From Isoetes taiwanensis (lineage: Eukaryota > Streptophyta > Lycopodiopsida > Isoetales > Isoetaceae): a stretch of 64,000 nt of DNA. The notes beneath the pieces were generated by a model that had not been told where the DNA came from, searched no databases, and saw only the letters and a program-made list of their open reading frames with translations. Positions within the stretch are counted from its first letter, which is position 1, and each line of letters begins with the position of its first letter. Positions 21,781-34,151 of this stretch are shown one piece after another. The translations under genes were made by a program, and so were the position numbers. The stretch spans positions 3,987,638 through 4,051,637 of the forward strand of contig JAJEKV010000023.1 in NCBI GenBank assembly GCA_021234155.1. Direction: 5' to 3'.

Positions 21781-22124
21781 GCAAATGGAGGGATGGCGGG
21801 TGAAGAAAGAGTTTTATAGAAACTGATCAATCCTACTTTGCAAGCGTGCAAGTATTTGAGGAACACATAAGTACTAAGCACGCATACGCTATTTGCGTAA
21901 TTAGGGCCGAGCTCACACGCACTAGGGTGGAGGTTGGCGTGGGAATAATATCCCACATGAGTTACGCCTTTGCCGCCTTTGTGGAAATTCCCGATCTTGA
22001 GGATCGAAGTCCCATGTTCTACCGCATTGCCCGCTGTATACAAGCATACGAGAGAAACACTGTGTTCGGTGGCGCACACGCCACGTGAAGTTTTTGACCT
22101 CCTGGTACAATTATGAGCCGGTAT
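21781..22124. other. Unassigned stretch left of the solo LTR
   Basis: No motif recognised. A 185-codon minus-strand frame spans it and the LINE fragment, but it is antisense to the LINE and has no similarity I can name. Confidence 0.35.
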
Positions 22125-22749
22125 TGTTAGTCCCCGCATCCCGGTATAGGGCTATTTATGCACACCAATGCACTGTGGTCAAGGCCAAGGATCCACAAAT
22201 GTGCACAAAAAGGCCCCGCTAAGTCACTGGCCAAAGGCCCCGCCAAAGAAGACCAAGCAGCCAGACCACGCCAGAAGGCCACGCCCATGCCAAAGAAGAG
22301 GCAACGCCTCAGAGTCAGTGGCGTCCACCGCCACCGGCCATTATTTCAGTAGAGCTTCCAAGAGGCACCGAGTTCCAACAGGGATGCCTATAAATCGGGG
22401 GTATGCCTCTCCTTCCGTGAGTCGGCACCGAAATTGACAGAGTGTCTATATTGGGCCAAAGGCCATTGTACTATATATATGAGTAGAGCTAGCCTTCACG
22501 GGCTAGATGAGTTCTTGGTCTTATCTCACTTCGCTTCCTCTCGATTATGAGCTCATGTATCATCATTGATATCAAAGAGTTTTGTTCTCATCATTTTGAT
22601 CTTATTGTTTTCTTTTTGTTCTCTCCTCCTTTTCCTTTGTTTCTTTTGCAAATCCTTGCGGACACGCCCCTACCGATTCTCCTCGCTTGATCCATCATGT
22701 CCTCACAGAGGGTCGCCTTACAGAGTTCCCGAACCCGCACTCCCAAACA
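22125..22749 (+). repeat. Solo LTR related to gypsy-1, plus orientation
   Basis: It starts TGTTAGTCCCCGC and ends CCCAAACA. The right half closely matches the reverse complement of the gypsy-1 LTR (atatatatgagtagagcta, tgatatcaaagagttttgtt). The left third is diverged with a different short-repeat composition. There is no primer site, purine tract or internal sequence beside it. The flanking 5-mers (ggtat and ctggc) do not match, so no target duplication is evident; it may have formed by recombination between different copies. Confidence 0.85.
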
Positions 22750-22754
22750 CTGGC

Positions 22755-23365
22755 TCTCTATTTGTTACCCTTTGCCAAAAAATTCCTAGTGCATCATGCC
22801 CCAAGGGTTTTAAGCTAGGGAACGCCTCTTAGCCAAACCATCCCATCATCGCGATGATCACTTTTGACCTTCACCATGACCCCCTATGGCCACACCATAG
22901 AAAATTTTGGGATGAGCCCTCTAAATGATCGCGGGCATAGGGAGCATCCCGAAAGTTTTGATGTCCCATCATCACAAAAAGACCATGCCTCATTCTCATG
23001 CTTTCTCTCAAGATGACCCTATTGGTCATGCGCACCTCTTGGTGCATGTTGGCCTAGAGAATGCCTTAAAGGCTTATCTCATCATCGCCACATAGCCTTT
23101 CCAAGATTCTCGCATATGTACTCCACTAGCTAGAATACATCCGCCAGAGCTAGAGGCTAACTAAGAAACATACTAAGCTAGCCTCCCTGGGTAAGTCGGG
23201 TCCACCAAGCTTCTGAGACGACTCGCCCATCAAACTCCTTTTTTTTCATAAACTCGGGTATTGCTTCTCCAAATCCCGCTTCAATACCCATGTCGCGTTT
23301 TCCACTTCGCAAGTGCTTCCACTTGACCAAATACCGAGGAACTCAGACCTCCTAGTCTTCTTGAA
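22755..23365 (-). mobile_element. Older chromodomain-gypsy copy, left fragment
   Basis: It is collinear with 25500-26035 of copy I (tgcatcatgcccc near the start, then ctcctagtcttcttgaa at the end). It ends at the TTGAA duplicated when copy I inserted. The continuation lies at 36275 onward. This is the region between integrase/chromodomain and 3' LTR of a pre-existing family member. Confidence 0.85.
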
Positions 23366-25006
23366 TGTGACGCCCCCCTAAACATATGGGCCAGCCATGA
23401 TAATTCGCAGAAAATCCCCATCCGCCTATCAACCGCATGGGCCCTTCGCCTACCCCCGCACTCGAGATGACTCCTAGTGCGGCGGAAGGGAACACGGTGG
23501 TGTCTTTATGCGCCTTCCCCTATGGGCTCCTATAACAATGAAGTTTATAACACGCCGTTTAACTAGCATAAAACATATACAAATACTACCCAAGGGTAGT
23601 GCACCACACATATACCAATGCAGTAGATGATAATCACAAACCATAAAACAGAGAGCTCCTACCCCTACTGCACATAAGGAGGATGACTTGACCGCCAGGG
23701 CCTCAAGATAGAGCGTAGACCGAGTCATGGCAATCGGGCGAGGGCTGCATAGAACAATGGCTAGGGTTGACCACTCCATCCGCCCCCTCCCTGTGCATAC
23801 TTTTGCGGCATGGGCTAGATCAGGCTCGACAGACTCTAGCCTTCCTGGACACGCAATCCCATGGTATCACCCATCGGGACTACTCCTGTGTTGCATCTCC
23901 CTCGTCCGGGATGAGGCAGAAGGGTTGCATCTCCCTTCCCGTGGTCTAGAGGTGCCGCATGGCTAGAGAATCGCATGCACACACACCATTCTGCACTGAC
24001 CCAACTCCCCCAAAACGAGAGCCAAGCCATCACTTGCAGCTCGAGAGGCGTGGCAACACCATTGCCCCAGAGGTGTCCGGACCCATGCTCGGCCCACACG
24101 GCGACCACCATAAGCCTAGCCCACTATGGGATCCCCCTCGGCCCCACTCGGCAGGATCCTCCTCCACTTTCCCTCTAGCCCTCAAGTATCCGGTGGCCGA
24201 AGTCATATCATAGCCTCAATAGCCCTGGGCTCCTATGCACAATGTGCCGCAACTAATAGAACTAAGGGATCTACTCTAGAACATACTACATCCGGCCCTA
24301 GGTCTCTACCCCCTTCCCAATACAAGAGGAGCAAACATGATCAACCATCAACATATAATCATCACATCATGAGAATAATCCTAAGAAGAACATCTTAACC
24401 TAATCATACAACTAACTAATAGTTAGGGTTCCTTGATTAGGTTCAAGATGTTGAATATGGGTTCTAGGATGGCTCTACTCTAGATACAAAATACTAGCAC
24501 ACCTCGAATGCTAATTCCGCATGAGCTATCACAACTACTACCCTACATACCGCCCCCGATGCTCTCCCTCCAGATCCTGGCGCCCCATAGTCGCCGACTC
24601 ACAAGCCGCCGCTTCCTCCTCCAAGAACGGGTCTACCCCGCCAGCCGCCGCACCAGCCTATGCCATTGGTCGAACCATGTTCAAACGGGTTTCAACAAGT
24701 AGGTGAGTCTCTCGGGTGCTAGGGCTGGAAAGAGGTCTAGGGTTAGGCTTTATGCCTATATAAGTTAGGGTCCACCTAGGATGCCACGCGGGCACCAATC
24801 GGGTGAGTCCTCGGTGGTGGCGGTGCCCCAATAGGTTAAGGCCACATGGATAATGGCTTAACCTATGGTTGGCTAAGTTATGAGAATAACTTGGCCATGC
24901 CCCTAGTGCCACCCTTTATGGTATACAAGGCTATGAATGATAGACTTGTATAGTGACGATCCAGAATATAATGTATTTATAGCGTATATTCCCTTGGACC
25001 GTCACA
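23366..25006 (-). repeat. 3' LTR of copy I
   Basis: About 1641 bp, with TGTGACG/CGTCACA ends. It pairs with 34629-36274, with many small indels as well as substitutions. The cctatataag near 24755 is a TATA-type element on the minus strand (cttatatagg). A purine tract AAGGGGAGAA directly precedes it on the minus strand (25007-25016). Confidence 0.93.
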
Positions 25007-25849
25007 TTCTCCCCTTAGGACAATGTCGTCCTCAAAGATTGCGCTAAGGTGACGAACCTACCTTATACCTGCAACAAAACAACATGTCATAACCTTTAAT
25101 TTAGCTTAGCAATCAAGTTTTATTAGTTCAAGTCAAAAATTTTAGGCTATATTTGTACTTATACAAAATTATATAGCCTTAACAATCGCTATTTCTTATA
25201 ATAATTCAAACTACTATTATAAGAGTTATTAGGTTCATAATCTAATTATGGCTCCCTATCTTCTTCTCGTAACGCTCTTCGCTGAAGTCCTCCTTCTACT
25301 TGCCTGAGAAAAAGGAGCACATTACGTTAGTTTAGTTAATAATTTGTGGTTTTAGGGGACCACCTCCTACCTCCTTGAGCCGAACCACTGCTCAAGGTTG
25401 TCCTACTACCTTGCCCAAGATCATGGCCCTTTCGGATTTGAGCTTAGGGATCATTTAAGATGTTCCCATCATTGCCCATGATCGAAAGTGTTACCTTGTA
25501 CACGATCCCCCGGATCGAAAGTACACCCCAGTGCATCATGCCCCAGGGTTTCAGCTAGGGAACGCCTCACGATCCCATCATCGCCAAGATGATCACTTAA
25601 GCTTCACCATGACCCTCCTACGGCCGGTGCGCGATCCCGCATCGTGGCATAGAGATCATCCCATCGATGTCCCATCATCGCCCACTATGCCTCATTCTCA
25701 CTCACATGACCCTAATGGTCATGCGCATTCTATTGGTGCGTGTGGCCTAGAGAATGCCCTAAAGGCGCATCCCATCATCGCCACACGATCCAAGGTTCTC
25801 GCACATGCACCCTCTTAACTAGAATGCATGCGCCCTGCTCAAAGCTAAC

Positions 25850-27420
25850 ATACTAGCTAACCACCGCAAGTCGGGTCGCACCAAGCCTGAGACGACTTCC
25901 ATCAAACTCCTTCATAAACTCCGGTATTGCTTCTCCAAATCCCGCTTCAATACCCACGCCAATCTTCCACGGGTAAGTGCTTCCACTTAACTGTGTATTG
26001 AGGAACTGAGACCTCCTAGTCTTCTTTGAATGACTTATCAAGAAGTAACTCGCACTATTTCTACTTGCTCCTCCGCCATTTCCAACAAGGTTGGAGTATC
26101 CAAAACCTCCTCGTGGTTAGGATTGTGCCTTTTAATAAACTTACGCGGAAGACCTTGTGGACCTTAAGATGGGCTGGAAGATCCAACTTATAGGCTTGAG
26201 AGCCCACTCTCTAAAATCTTGAACGCCCAAACCACCTAGGGGCAAGCTTCTTGCAGCCCCAATCCGCAGCTTGGCTTGCTTCACCTTGATCTTCAACCAA
26301 ATCCAGATCTCCCACCTTAAACTCCCTTACGGTCCCTTCAGGCTTGTCGGCTACACTCTTCCCACGCGGACTTCTTGCCGCCAATAAATAACCCCTTACT
26401 TCCCCTACTAGTTGCCGTGATATCCCCTAACATCTGGGGACACTTCTACCTTGGACACAGGATTGTGCCGTATCCGGGTTAAGCACCGGTAGCCGAAGTT
26501 CACCATGAAAGGCGACATCCGAGATGACTCCCCGCTGGCAATCGCTGCTAGGCGATTCCACCAAGTGAATGTACTCATCCCATTTGGACCGCTTGTTCCA
26601 CACATAGCTTCAAGCATGTCTTCAATGATCCGATTGGTCCTTTCCGGGCCATCATCTGCTTGAGGATGATACTGCATCATGGAGAGCTTCGCCGATGGTG
26701 CTAAAGAGATCCCCGCCAAAAGGCACTCATGAACTTAGAATCTCTATCGATATTATCTCCCGAGGCATGCCATGGAGTCTAAAAAATCTCCCTTTACAAA
26801 TAACTTGGCAAAGGTTCCATGCGGTGTTCAATGCCTTGCAAGGCACCTAAATGTGCCATCTTAGATAACTTATCTACGACAACCATCAATGCATCCTTGC
26901 CTCAAGAGTTCTAGGGAGTCCCCGATGAAATCCATGCTTATGACCTCCCACTTTGCATTTGGCACCCCAATGGCTCTAAAAAGCACCCTAATCCGCAGCT
27001 TGCTCGCCTTTGGTCTCACGACATAACCGGGTAATCCCGGAATATATGCAGCTATCCCGCCTCTTCATTCCCGGGCCGGTAACTACTTCAATCTTGAAAT
27101 AGGTCTTCATGAAGCCAAAGATGCCCCGCTATTGGGCATTATGTATGTCATGAAGAATAACTTCTTACTCCCTCAAGATTCGGCACACACAACTTATGCT
27201 TGTGGTACAACAAAGTTGCCTTCCTTTTTAAAATGCTTGAAGGCTTCCCCCCCTTGTCACTGCTCTCGCTTCCTTGGAGAGGCTTTCCCACACCTCCTTG
27301 AAGTCCACATCGGGTTGGCAAGGACTCCTCAATCTTCTTGCCAAACTCACTGAAAGAGTGGAAATCGTGACAATGCGCCCTTGTTCCAAATGGCCTCCTA
27401 GAGAGGGCATCCGCTACAAC
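25850..27420 (-). pseudogene. Copy I integrase with chromodomain
   Basis: Broken integrase. A pre-zinc-finger block PDVDFKEVWESLSKEA lies near 27310-27260. The catalytic C-terminal motif MMQYHPQADDGPERTNRIIE (usual YHPQTDGQTERTNR) is at 26690-26610. The C-terminal part shows decayed LKVGDLVWLK-like sequence near 26320. A chromodomain-like end lies at 26035-25855 (KKTRRSQFLNTQ, STYPWKIGVGIEAGFGEAIP, EFMKEFD), the P-x-W and F-xx-I-xx-F pattern of chromovirus chromodomains, which bind methylated histone tails. Several frame breaks are present. Confidence 0.8.
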
Positions 27421-28890
27421 ATTAAGCTTACCACGTGCTTATATATAATATCAAAATCAGATTCTCAAGGAATTCCATCCACCTCCTTTGCCTTAAGTTG
27501 AGGAGTGGCTGGGTGAAAAGATACCAAGGCTCGTGATCGTGAGATCTAACCAAACTTCCTTCCCAAAGAATAATGCCTCCATATCCTCAATGCCCCCGAC
27601 AATGGCTAGGAGCTCCTGATCATGGGTTGGGTAGCGCTGTTCGGCCGCTCATCTTCTTTGAGTCGTAGGGCGACTACCCTTCCTTCTTGCATCAAGACTG
27701 CCCCCGCTGCTATCTTGTTTGCATCTGTTGCTATCAACTTATCCTTACTGATCCGAGAACAAGCACCGGTGTCAAGCAGTTAAGGCCTCTTTAAGCTTCT
27801 CAAAAGAAGCTTGACTTTCTAACCAATGGCTAGCCCAACTTTAATCTTCTTGGCCTTAGTGAGGTCCGGATGTAGGGGACGCCCACTTAGCAAAGTCCTT
27901 CACGAACTTTCTGTAGTATCCCGCCAACCCGAAAAGCTTTTACTTCTGCCACATTCCTTTTTGAGCTGGCCAATCAACTATTGCCTCAATCTTAGATGGA
28001 TCTGTGGAGATTCCCTCGATGTTACTACATGCCCCAAGTACTCCACCCTACCAAGTTGCAAAGTGGCACTTAGAGAGCTTCCCATACAACCGGCGACGCC
28101 TCAACTTCTCCAACACTTTCCCCGAGATGCCGACAATGCTCTTTCAAGGACTTGTCAGATTAGATGTCGTCAAGAAGACAATAACAAACTCATCCAAGAA
28201 GTCTCCTCAAGATATCGCTCATGAGGCGCATAAACGCTAAGGGAGCGCTCGACAATCCAAAGGGCATTATCAAACTCAAAATGACCATACCGCTCAAAGG
28301 CTTCCTTTATGGATGTCCTCTTCCTTTATTCTTATCCGATGGTATCCTCGATCTTAAATCAATCTTAGAGAATACCTTTTGCTCCTTTGTAGCTGATCCA
28401 TTAGGTCATCCGCCTGGTAATGCATACTTATTCTTTATCGCCCGCTATTGAGCCGGGCGATAGTCTATGCACATTCTAAGCTCCCATCTTTCTTCTTGAC
28501 AAAGAGTATAGGTGTCTCGGAAGGAGACACACTTGCTCTTATAAATCCAAGCTCGAAAGCAATTCCCGCAAATGCTTGAGCTCAATCAATTTCGATGCTC
28601 ATTCTATATGGCGCTTCATCGGGTCGGCTTTTCGATCCTGAGCCAATGTGATCTCACATTCCACACCCCTATAGGGTACCGCCGGATTTCATCCGGAAAT
28701 ACATCCCCCACTCTCGAATAAGCCTTTGCTATCCGCCTGCAGTACCGGATTTCCTTTTGTGTCACTTCCATCCCGCTTTGTTCGCCTCAACTGATTCCAA
28801 CCCTCAAGATGTAATCCACTTTATTCCTTTCTATACTCTTTCCTTAGCCGCCTAAAGAAATACACCGTGATAGGAGAATGTAGCTTCTAC
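27421..28890 (-). pseudogene. Copy I reverse transcriptase and RNase H
   Basis: This is identified by collinearity with copies II and III rather than one open frame. The tttcttcttgacaaagagta block near 28490 is the reverse complement of the LFVKKKDGS-type RT motif. Leftward the order of decayed RT and RNase H blocks follows the family down to the integrase. Stops and indels occur throughout, and no catalytic YxDD could be read in frame. Confidence 0.65.
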
Positions 28891-29215
28891 CTTTCACTAT
28901 CAACTTGTCGCCGCCTGGTGCCGCCATGGAGACTTCATTCCGGGCCGCAATCAATCATGGCTTTGGCCGGCTTCAAAAATTCCATCCCCACTATCAAATC
29001 ATATCTTCCGATGTCCATGACTTCTGCTCCCATCGCCACTTAGCCCCACTAAGGTCTATGTCAAAGGTGATCCTCCTCCCCTTAGTGTGTCAATGGCGCC
29101 GTGGCCATAGCGACCGGCCTTGGCTTAGACTTCAATACCTTGTTCTTCATTAGAGCAGCCAATCTAGGAGATGCAAAATTATGAGAGCTACCAGATCTAT
29201 GAGGATTACATAAGG
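28891..29215 (-). pseudogene. Copy I protease
   Basis: Retropepsin-like region. Near 29205 the reverse strand carries the decayed LIDTGS-HNFASPRLAAL active-site block, with one base missing right at the DTG motif. The family's KPRP and ITFD blocks follow. Compare the open version in copy II (38755-39012). Confidence 0.75.
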
Positions 29216-30720
29216 ATTACTATCTATGATCCCATCACCAAGCGATGACAGCTTGGACTGATTCTCTATCTCATCTCACTCAATGTTTGCACATATGTGA
29301 CACTCACCATCTATGAAGTCGTGGGTCCCTCCTGCTGGTCATCGCCCCCGCCCTCATTCAGAAGTCCCAATCCAAGAGTTCTCCGCCAAAGTCGACCGTG
29401 ATGACTAATGGACAATCATGTGTCCCTGTAGGCTCGGCTGGAAGCACCTCAAGCATAACTTCTTTCTCAATGCATTCCCGCTTTTTTTCCTTCGGGCAGA
29501 TCGTTTTAGGAGACGCTTTAAGAGCACTTCCCCCGATGCATTCCCCTCAGGGCTTACGGTCCCCCAAAAGCTTTTGTTTTATCCTTACCTTTGTCGCTGA
29601 CCCTCGATGGTGTAGCCGCTGATTGCTTACCCCGATATTGTCCCCGAGCACGCCTCTAAACTCTACCCCTGGTTGATCGCTTTCGGGCTGAGTTGCCGGT
29701 GCCTCCTCCAAACTTATAGCTTTATCTTCGCCTCTCGCAGAATCGACCTTTGGGTGATTGCTCTAACAAGCTTCTCTTGATATTGCCGCTCAACCCCTCA
29801 ATATAGGTGTCCACCGCTTGCCTTTCTCTGATACTCCCCGACATGAAGTCTAAGTCTCATGAATTCTTCTAGATACTTAGCCACCGGAGCAAGCTACCCC
29901 GATTCAACCTCAGAAAACCGCCGATCCGGCTTTACTAGTATGGGACCTTGGTACATAGTGCTTACTTTAAAGCCTTTTGCTAAAAGTCTTAAATCTGCAA
30001 TTGTTCCTCTTCAGCCTTTGTTAGACTTAGCATATCCCTTCCACCGTGATCCTTGCCGTCCAATGAGGTTAGCTGTAGTAACTTTCCCCTATGTCCTTGT
30101 CTTTCATCCCGTAAGAGTTACTAAAAATTTTTCCATTTCATCAAGCCATGCTTCAAAATTCCTCCATGCCGACCGCTTTTCCCTCGAAACCGCCGAGCTT
30201 CCTTTGTCTTCCATACATTGCTCATAGCACTATCCACCTTTTTCTCGTAATCATCCGCCTTTCTGCCCTTTTCCTTGCCTTTAGGTGTGCTGTGAGTCAC
30301 CGCTCGGAAAGCTAGAGCTGTCCCTCACCGAAGAACTATCCGGCGAGCCGGAGCTGGATGATGATGGGCCCCCCGGTTCTCCTCTTCCTTCTTCTATCCC
30401 CGACGCCTCCTCGTTGGGTTCTCCCCTTCCTCGCTGAGGGACTTCGCCACCACCCTGGAACAAGGTGGAGGTGGGTGACCATCCTCTTGTGCATTCATGA
30501 GAGGTGTCGCCTGCTGATGAGATGTTGCATCCGATTCCTCATCCGCACTAACCTTGCGCTGATCGCCTCGTGACATATCCCCGCCAACATCTTTTGTTCC
30601 CCGCCAAACATTCCTTTGGTACCCAATTGCGTGGTTTGCCGATCTTGAGATCCTCGCACTTGAGTTCCTTTGCTGCAAGGATTGATCATTAATACATGTT
30701 ATTAGGTTAGGCAACATCAT
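29216..30720 (-). pseudogene. Copy I gag
   Basis: Collinear with copy II gag. A decayed zinc knuckle (LCLRCFQP) lies near 29450 and the capsid region spans about 29800-30200. The acidic/Ser-rich linker (SSSSSGSPDSSSVRDSSSFP) is at 30390-30300, and the N-terminal SADEESDATSHQQATPLMNA block at 30560-30500. Frames are broken. Confidence 0.75.
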
Positions 30721-30899
30721 TTTTGCTTACAACTAAATTGTTGTTAGGTACAAAAGAAATCATATGAAACTTCATTTACAAGTCAAAATCATAGTAATAC
30801 ATTAATTAGTATATAGAAATACATTTAATGGACATTTATGATAATACTTAAAAGGAGTTACAATGTACTTTTAATTAAGTTAGCAAACAATTCTTCCAT

Positions 30900-32290
30900 C
30901 AATGGCGCCGCTGAAGAAGTTCTGATTTTCTTTTGAATCCCCGCGCTCTTGCCCATGTTCCCAGATTCTAGCCACTCCCCCTCCAATGCTCTTTTGCCGT
31001 GGTGTGGGGAGGAGTTCTCGCGCTTGCTGCCACTACCGACAAGGCGCGATCTCCCTCAGGTGGCCCCTTGCGGTCGAGGGCATGAAGGGCTACCATCTTT
31101 TGAAGAGTATCACATGGTCCGCTCCAAAATCTATCCCGCATGGTGTCCAAACCCCTCGAGAGTGCTATGAGGAGCGCCACGGATTCTTCACCCCTTGGGT
31201 TGAATTCCTTGTGAAAGACTATCATCCGCCCTTGGTCGAGGGCCGGAAGATAGTACCTTTAGTGATTTACCCCTATGTGGCCCCGGGAGGCCCTCGCGGC
31301 CTTTTCTCCGCCAATCAAGATATCTATTGTCGTAAGATCTTCGTGGTCCCTCCACATTGTTGCTGCGCGCTTTCCAGATTAATGCCGCTAGATGCCTCAC
31401 GCGATGCCCCCGAGCGGACCGCTTCGCCGGGTTGAGCCCTTCCTGCTTGTATAATCGCCTCGATCTCCTCGGAATTCCTCCTCAGAATGCTCCAAGTTGC
31501 CGTTGTTGAAACATCCGGCCTTTATCTCACCGGGTATGCTTGATATCCCACATAGTTTCCCCTGCATAGAGTGTCGCCTCTACTACCTCCCTTTGGGATC
31601 TCCCGGTAGGAATAATCGATGAAGTCGCTATTCCTCGCTCTCGTACATTAGGCCTCAGGGAGTTCGGTTTATCCCTCGGTTCTCCTCTTGGCAATAGGGA
31701 AGGTTGAGGGATGTCGGTGGCTTAATATGTACTCCTCGGCCGATAATCACCGGGTAAGTGCCGCGGATAATTCCACGGGTGGCTCAAGTCTCGCTTAGAA
31801 CTTTTGTTGTCGAGCCATACTTTCCATTCTTCCCGCCCCTCATCTCCCAACTTAAGCCTCTCCTCCTCCTCTTCAGAGGTCGCGGTTCAATCTGCAACAT
31901 AGGTGTTTCCGGTGGGAGCCGTAGTGTTCGTGATGCCGAGGTCTCATCTCCCGGATGCTTATCCGTGTCGCCGGTGTCGAGTGGTGCCAAATCCAAGGGT
32001 TGGATTGATGGCTCCCCGGTTGGTTAACCGCCTATACCGCATGAACAATGCTAAGGTTTGGCCCAAAGATACCTATGCCCATGATGCTATTACAGTCATA
32101 TGTAGTCCGGCATGTTTCGGGTTCTATCCCACACCTACCCTTGCCCTCGATCCCCCACCCATGGCTTGGGCAAGGGTGTCTAAGGAGACCCATTTCCTCC
32201 CTAGGTGGCAAGCTAACTTCCCGAGGGCAGAATTTGTCGACTCATATCTGACACATGATGTCGGTAATAGGGGGTTCGGTTAAGGTGGCA
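30900..32290 (-). pseudogene. Copy I unknown ORF between H3-like ORF and gag
   Basis: This is a non-canonical ORF shared with copy II. Conserved blocks, N- to C-terminal, are: LDLAPLDT with a basic segment KRRRRGLSWEMR; WKARSNNVEGPRRSYDN; and the best-kept block MIVFHKEFNPRGEESVALLI, followed by a decayed ALSVVAA and a terminal tail near 30970-30900. No known domain recognised. A TATA box at 32484-32491 precedes it. Broken by frameshifts. Confidence 0.6.
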
Positions 32291-32483
32291 TGAAGATCAA
32301 AGAGATGATCACATACGAAAGGCTTGGTCACAGGAGTTCACTGATATGATTAGAGTCATTGTACCATCTAACAAAGCTTGATGGCTAGACTATGAAAAAT
32401 GGCTACCGAATTTGAGCAAGGGGCTAGAAAATCCACAGAGCTAGGAGCACTTTTTGATGGGGAGAAAATGACAAATGAGGGCC

Positions 32484-32491
32484 CTTTTATA
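32484..32491 (-). promoter_or_regulatory. TATA box before the unknown ORF, copy I
   Basis: TATAAAAG followed by GGGCCC on the minus strand. The same box with the same flank (ctcatttgtcattt downstream) is kept in copy II at 42317-42324, and a TATAAATAG variant in copy IV at 52934-52942. Confidence 0.6.
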
Positions 32492-32946
32492 GACTAGTGG
32501 TGCCTCTGTTCCGCACAATAAAGGTTCTTGATGGGGAAAACTCCAAATCTATGGCCTTGGGTGTCCAAATGAGCTACCATGAAGTGCAATTCTAAACAAA
32601 ACAAAGCAAGAAACACTACATGGCGGCTTTGTTGGTTAAAATTTGGTCAAGTTTGGCAAATCCAAAGTAAATCGGTGGCGTCTGCCTGGATCGGTCGGCA
32701 AGCCGCGAAGCAGAATGACCGGGCGCGACGATCCGATTTCGGTTATTTCAACCTTTAGGAAAATTTTAGAGTGTTAGAAGATCCTAATATGATTTCCTAG
32801 CATGATTCTAACTTAATTCTAGAACTTTTCTTACTTAATTTGGACACGGATTAGGTATAAAATGGCTTAAATCGGTATGCCGCTGGATCGGGTCCGTCAT
32901 GAAATGCTAGACGATTTAAGACGGATCCGGGATTGGGTTCCTTTGC

Positions 32947-32972
32947 AATTTTTTTTAATTTTTTTTTTTTTT
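32947..32972. repeat. Poly-T tract
   Basis: T8 and T17 runs separated by AA lie in the spacer between the unknown ORF promoter and the H3-like ORF of copy I. Confidence 0.9.
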
Positions 32973-33096
32973 TTCTATTTAGCTACTCAAACATGTTTTT
33001 ATACCTAAACATATTTTCATACTCAATTAATGGCCAGCCCACACAAAAATTTTATATTTATAAGACTTAATAACATTAGTTGGACAAAATGCATCC

Positions 33097-34054
33097 TCAA
33101 GGGTATTCCTTTAAGCGGATGCGACGCCCAAGTGTATATATCCTTGGCATCAAAGTCACCTTTCACAGGATCGCAAGAGGTTCCTCCTCAAACAACTGGT
33201 GAGTTCGGCCTCCCGCCGCTACTTGCAACACCCGAAGTTGTGAGGGACGCCACCCTAGGCCTGCGACTAAACCGCCGTGATCACCTCCCCGCGATGAGTC
33301 GCTTCAAAGGGTGCCTTTCCTAATAAGGCGAGATTAGCGTAATCAAGAGGTCGCAACTCCTGAAGACACGGAGGTACCGAAGTTAGGCCTGCGGGTCTTA
33401 TTCCGCCGTGCGTTTGGCCGGTTCTTTACGCCCTCCACCTGGCGCCTGACGCTTCACGTAGTATTCACCATTATAATTTCGGCCCACTGGGACGGTAATT
33501 TTGGTATGCCTTGAGGCGCGCAGGAGCGTGTCCTTCAAGGGGCGTAAGGCCCGCCAGCTTCTTTCTCGCTTCTTTACCACCTCTAAGGCCACACTGTGTA
33601 AGGTGGCCCTGGGTCCGGCCTCCTTCCCCGCCGTATCTTCTTCCTCCCCGCTTTTCTTCCTCTCCGCCTGGGAGGCTCTTCTATCACGACGGTTCAAGGG
33701 ACCGCTGCTTATCTTCTCCTATTTCCGCCATCTGGCTGATCTTCCTTATCGGCTTCATGGCCCCCGTCATTCACTGGGCCGCCGGGATTCGCCCTCCTCC
33801 TTCCGCCTCCCTCCACTTCTGGTGTCGGGGCCCCGGCGGCGAGGCTTCTGCTCTTGTGTTCCCGCCGCATCAGGGGCTGCTCTCGCATCGCGGATACGAC
33901 TGCCGCCGCCGGGCCGGGTAGGGGAGCTCCTCTCCCCTTCTTGGGCCTTGGGTGCTCCTCGGGTATCTTCTTCACATGGCGCCCCCGCCAGGTTCGCCAT
34001 GGAGGGTGTAGGCCCAGGGCCAGCCTCCCATAGGTTTGTTTGGTCTCTCGCCAT
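33097..34054 (-). pseudogene. Histone H3-like ORF of retrotransposon copy I
   Basis: The ATG at 34054 is followed by GCGAGA, then, after one extra base, ACC AAA CAA ACC. This spells MAR-TKQT, the invariant H3 N-terminus. A long Pro/Gly/Arg/Lys-rich extension of about 200 codons follows in shifting frames. The histone-fold remnant near 33330-33097 shows KAPFE (alpha-1 start), then VTLMPR and LGRRIRLKEYP followed by a stop at 33097. This aligns with [14 protein letters not shown] and EYP-stop of copy II. The alpha-2 part is too decayed to read. The ORF lies between primer site and gag, in element orientation, with a TATA-like box about 95 bp upstream. Without copies II and IV this copy alone would be hard to recognise. 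Confidence 0.72.
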
Positions 34055-34141
34055 ATTTAATCTGCCTAGAAAACAACGGGGGATAGGGCTCATCAAGAGA
34101 GAGAAGATAGAGGAAAGTTTGGGGGGAAAATGAGGTGTCGA

Positions 34142-34151
34142 GATATTTAAA
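34142..34151 (-). promoter_or_regulatory. TATA-like box before H3-like ORF, copy I
   Basis: TTTAAATATC on the minus strand, 88-97 bp before the ATG. Copy II has the identical decamer at the same distance. A ttttctag just before the ATG (near 34068) could be a 3' splice site of a leader intron. Confidence 0.55.

Noticed and set aside
21582-22139. 185-codon minus-strand open frame
   Set aside because: It is antisense to the LINE fragment, runs across its boundary, and has no recognisable similarity.
33501-34133. 210-codon plus-strand open frame, Arg/Pro/Ser-rich
   Set aside because: It lies antisense to the charged extension of the copy I H3-like ORF, in GC-rich sequence where spurious frames stay open. 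Its counterpart is not open in copies II or IV.
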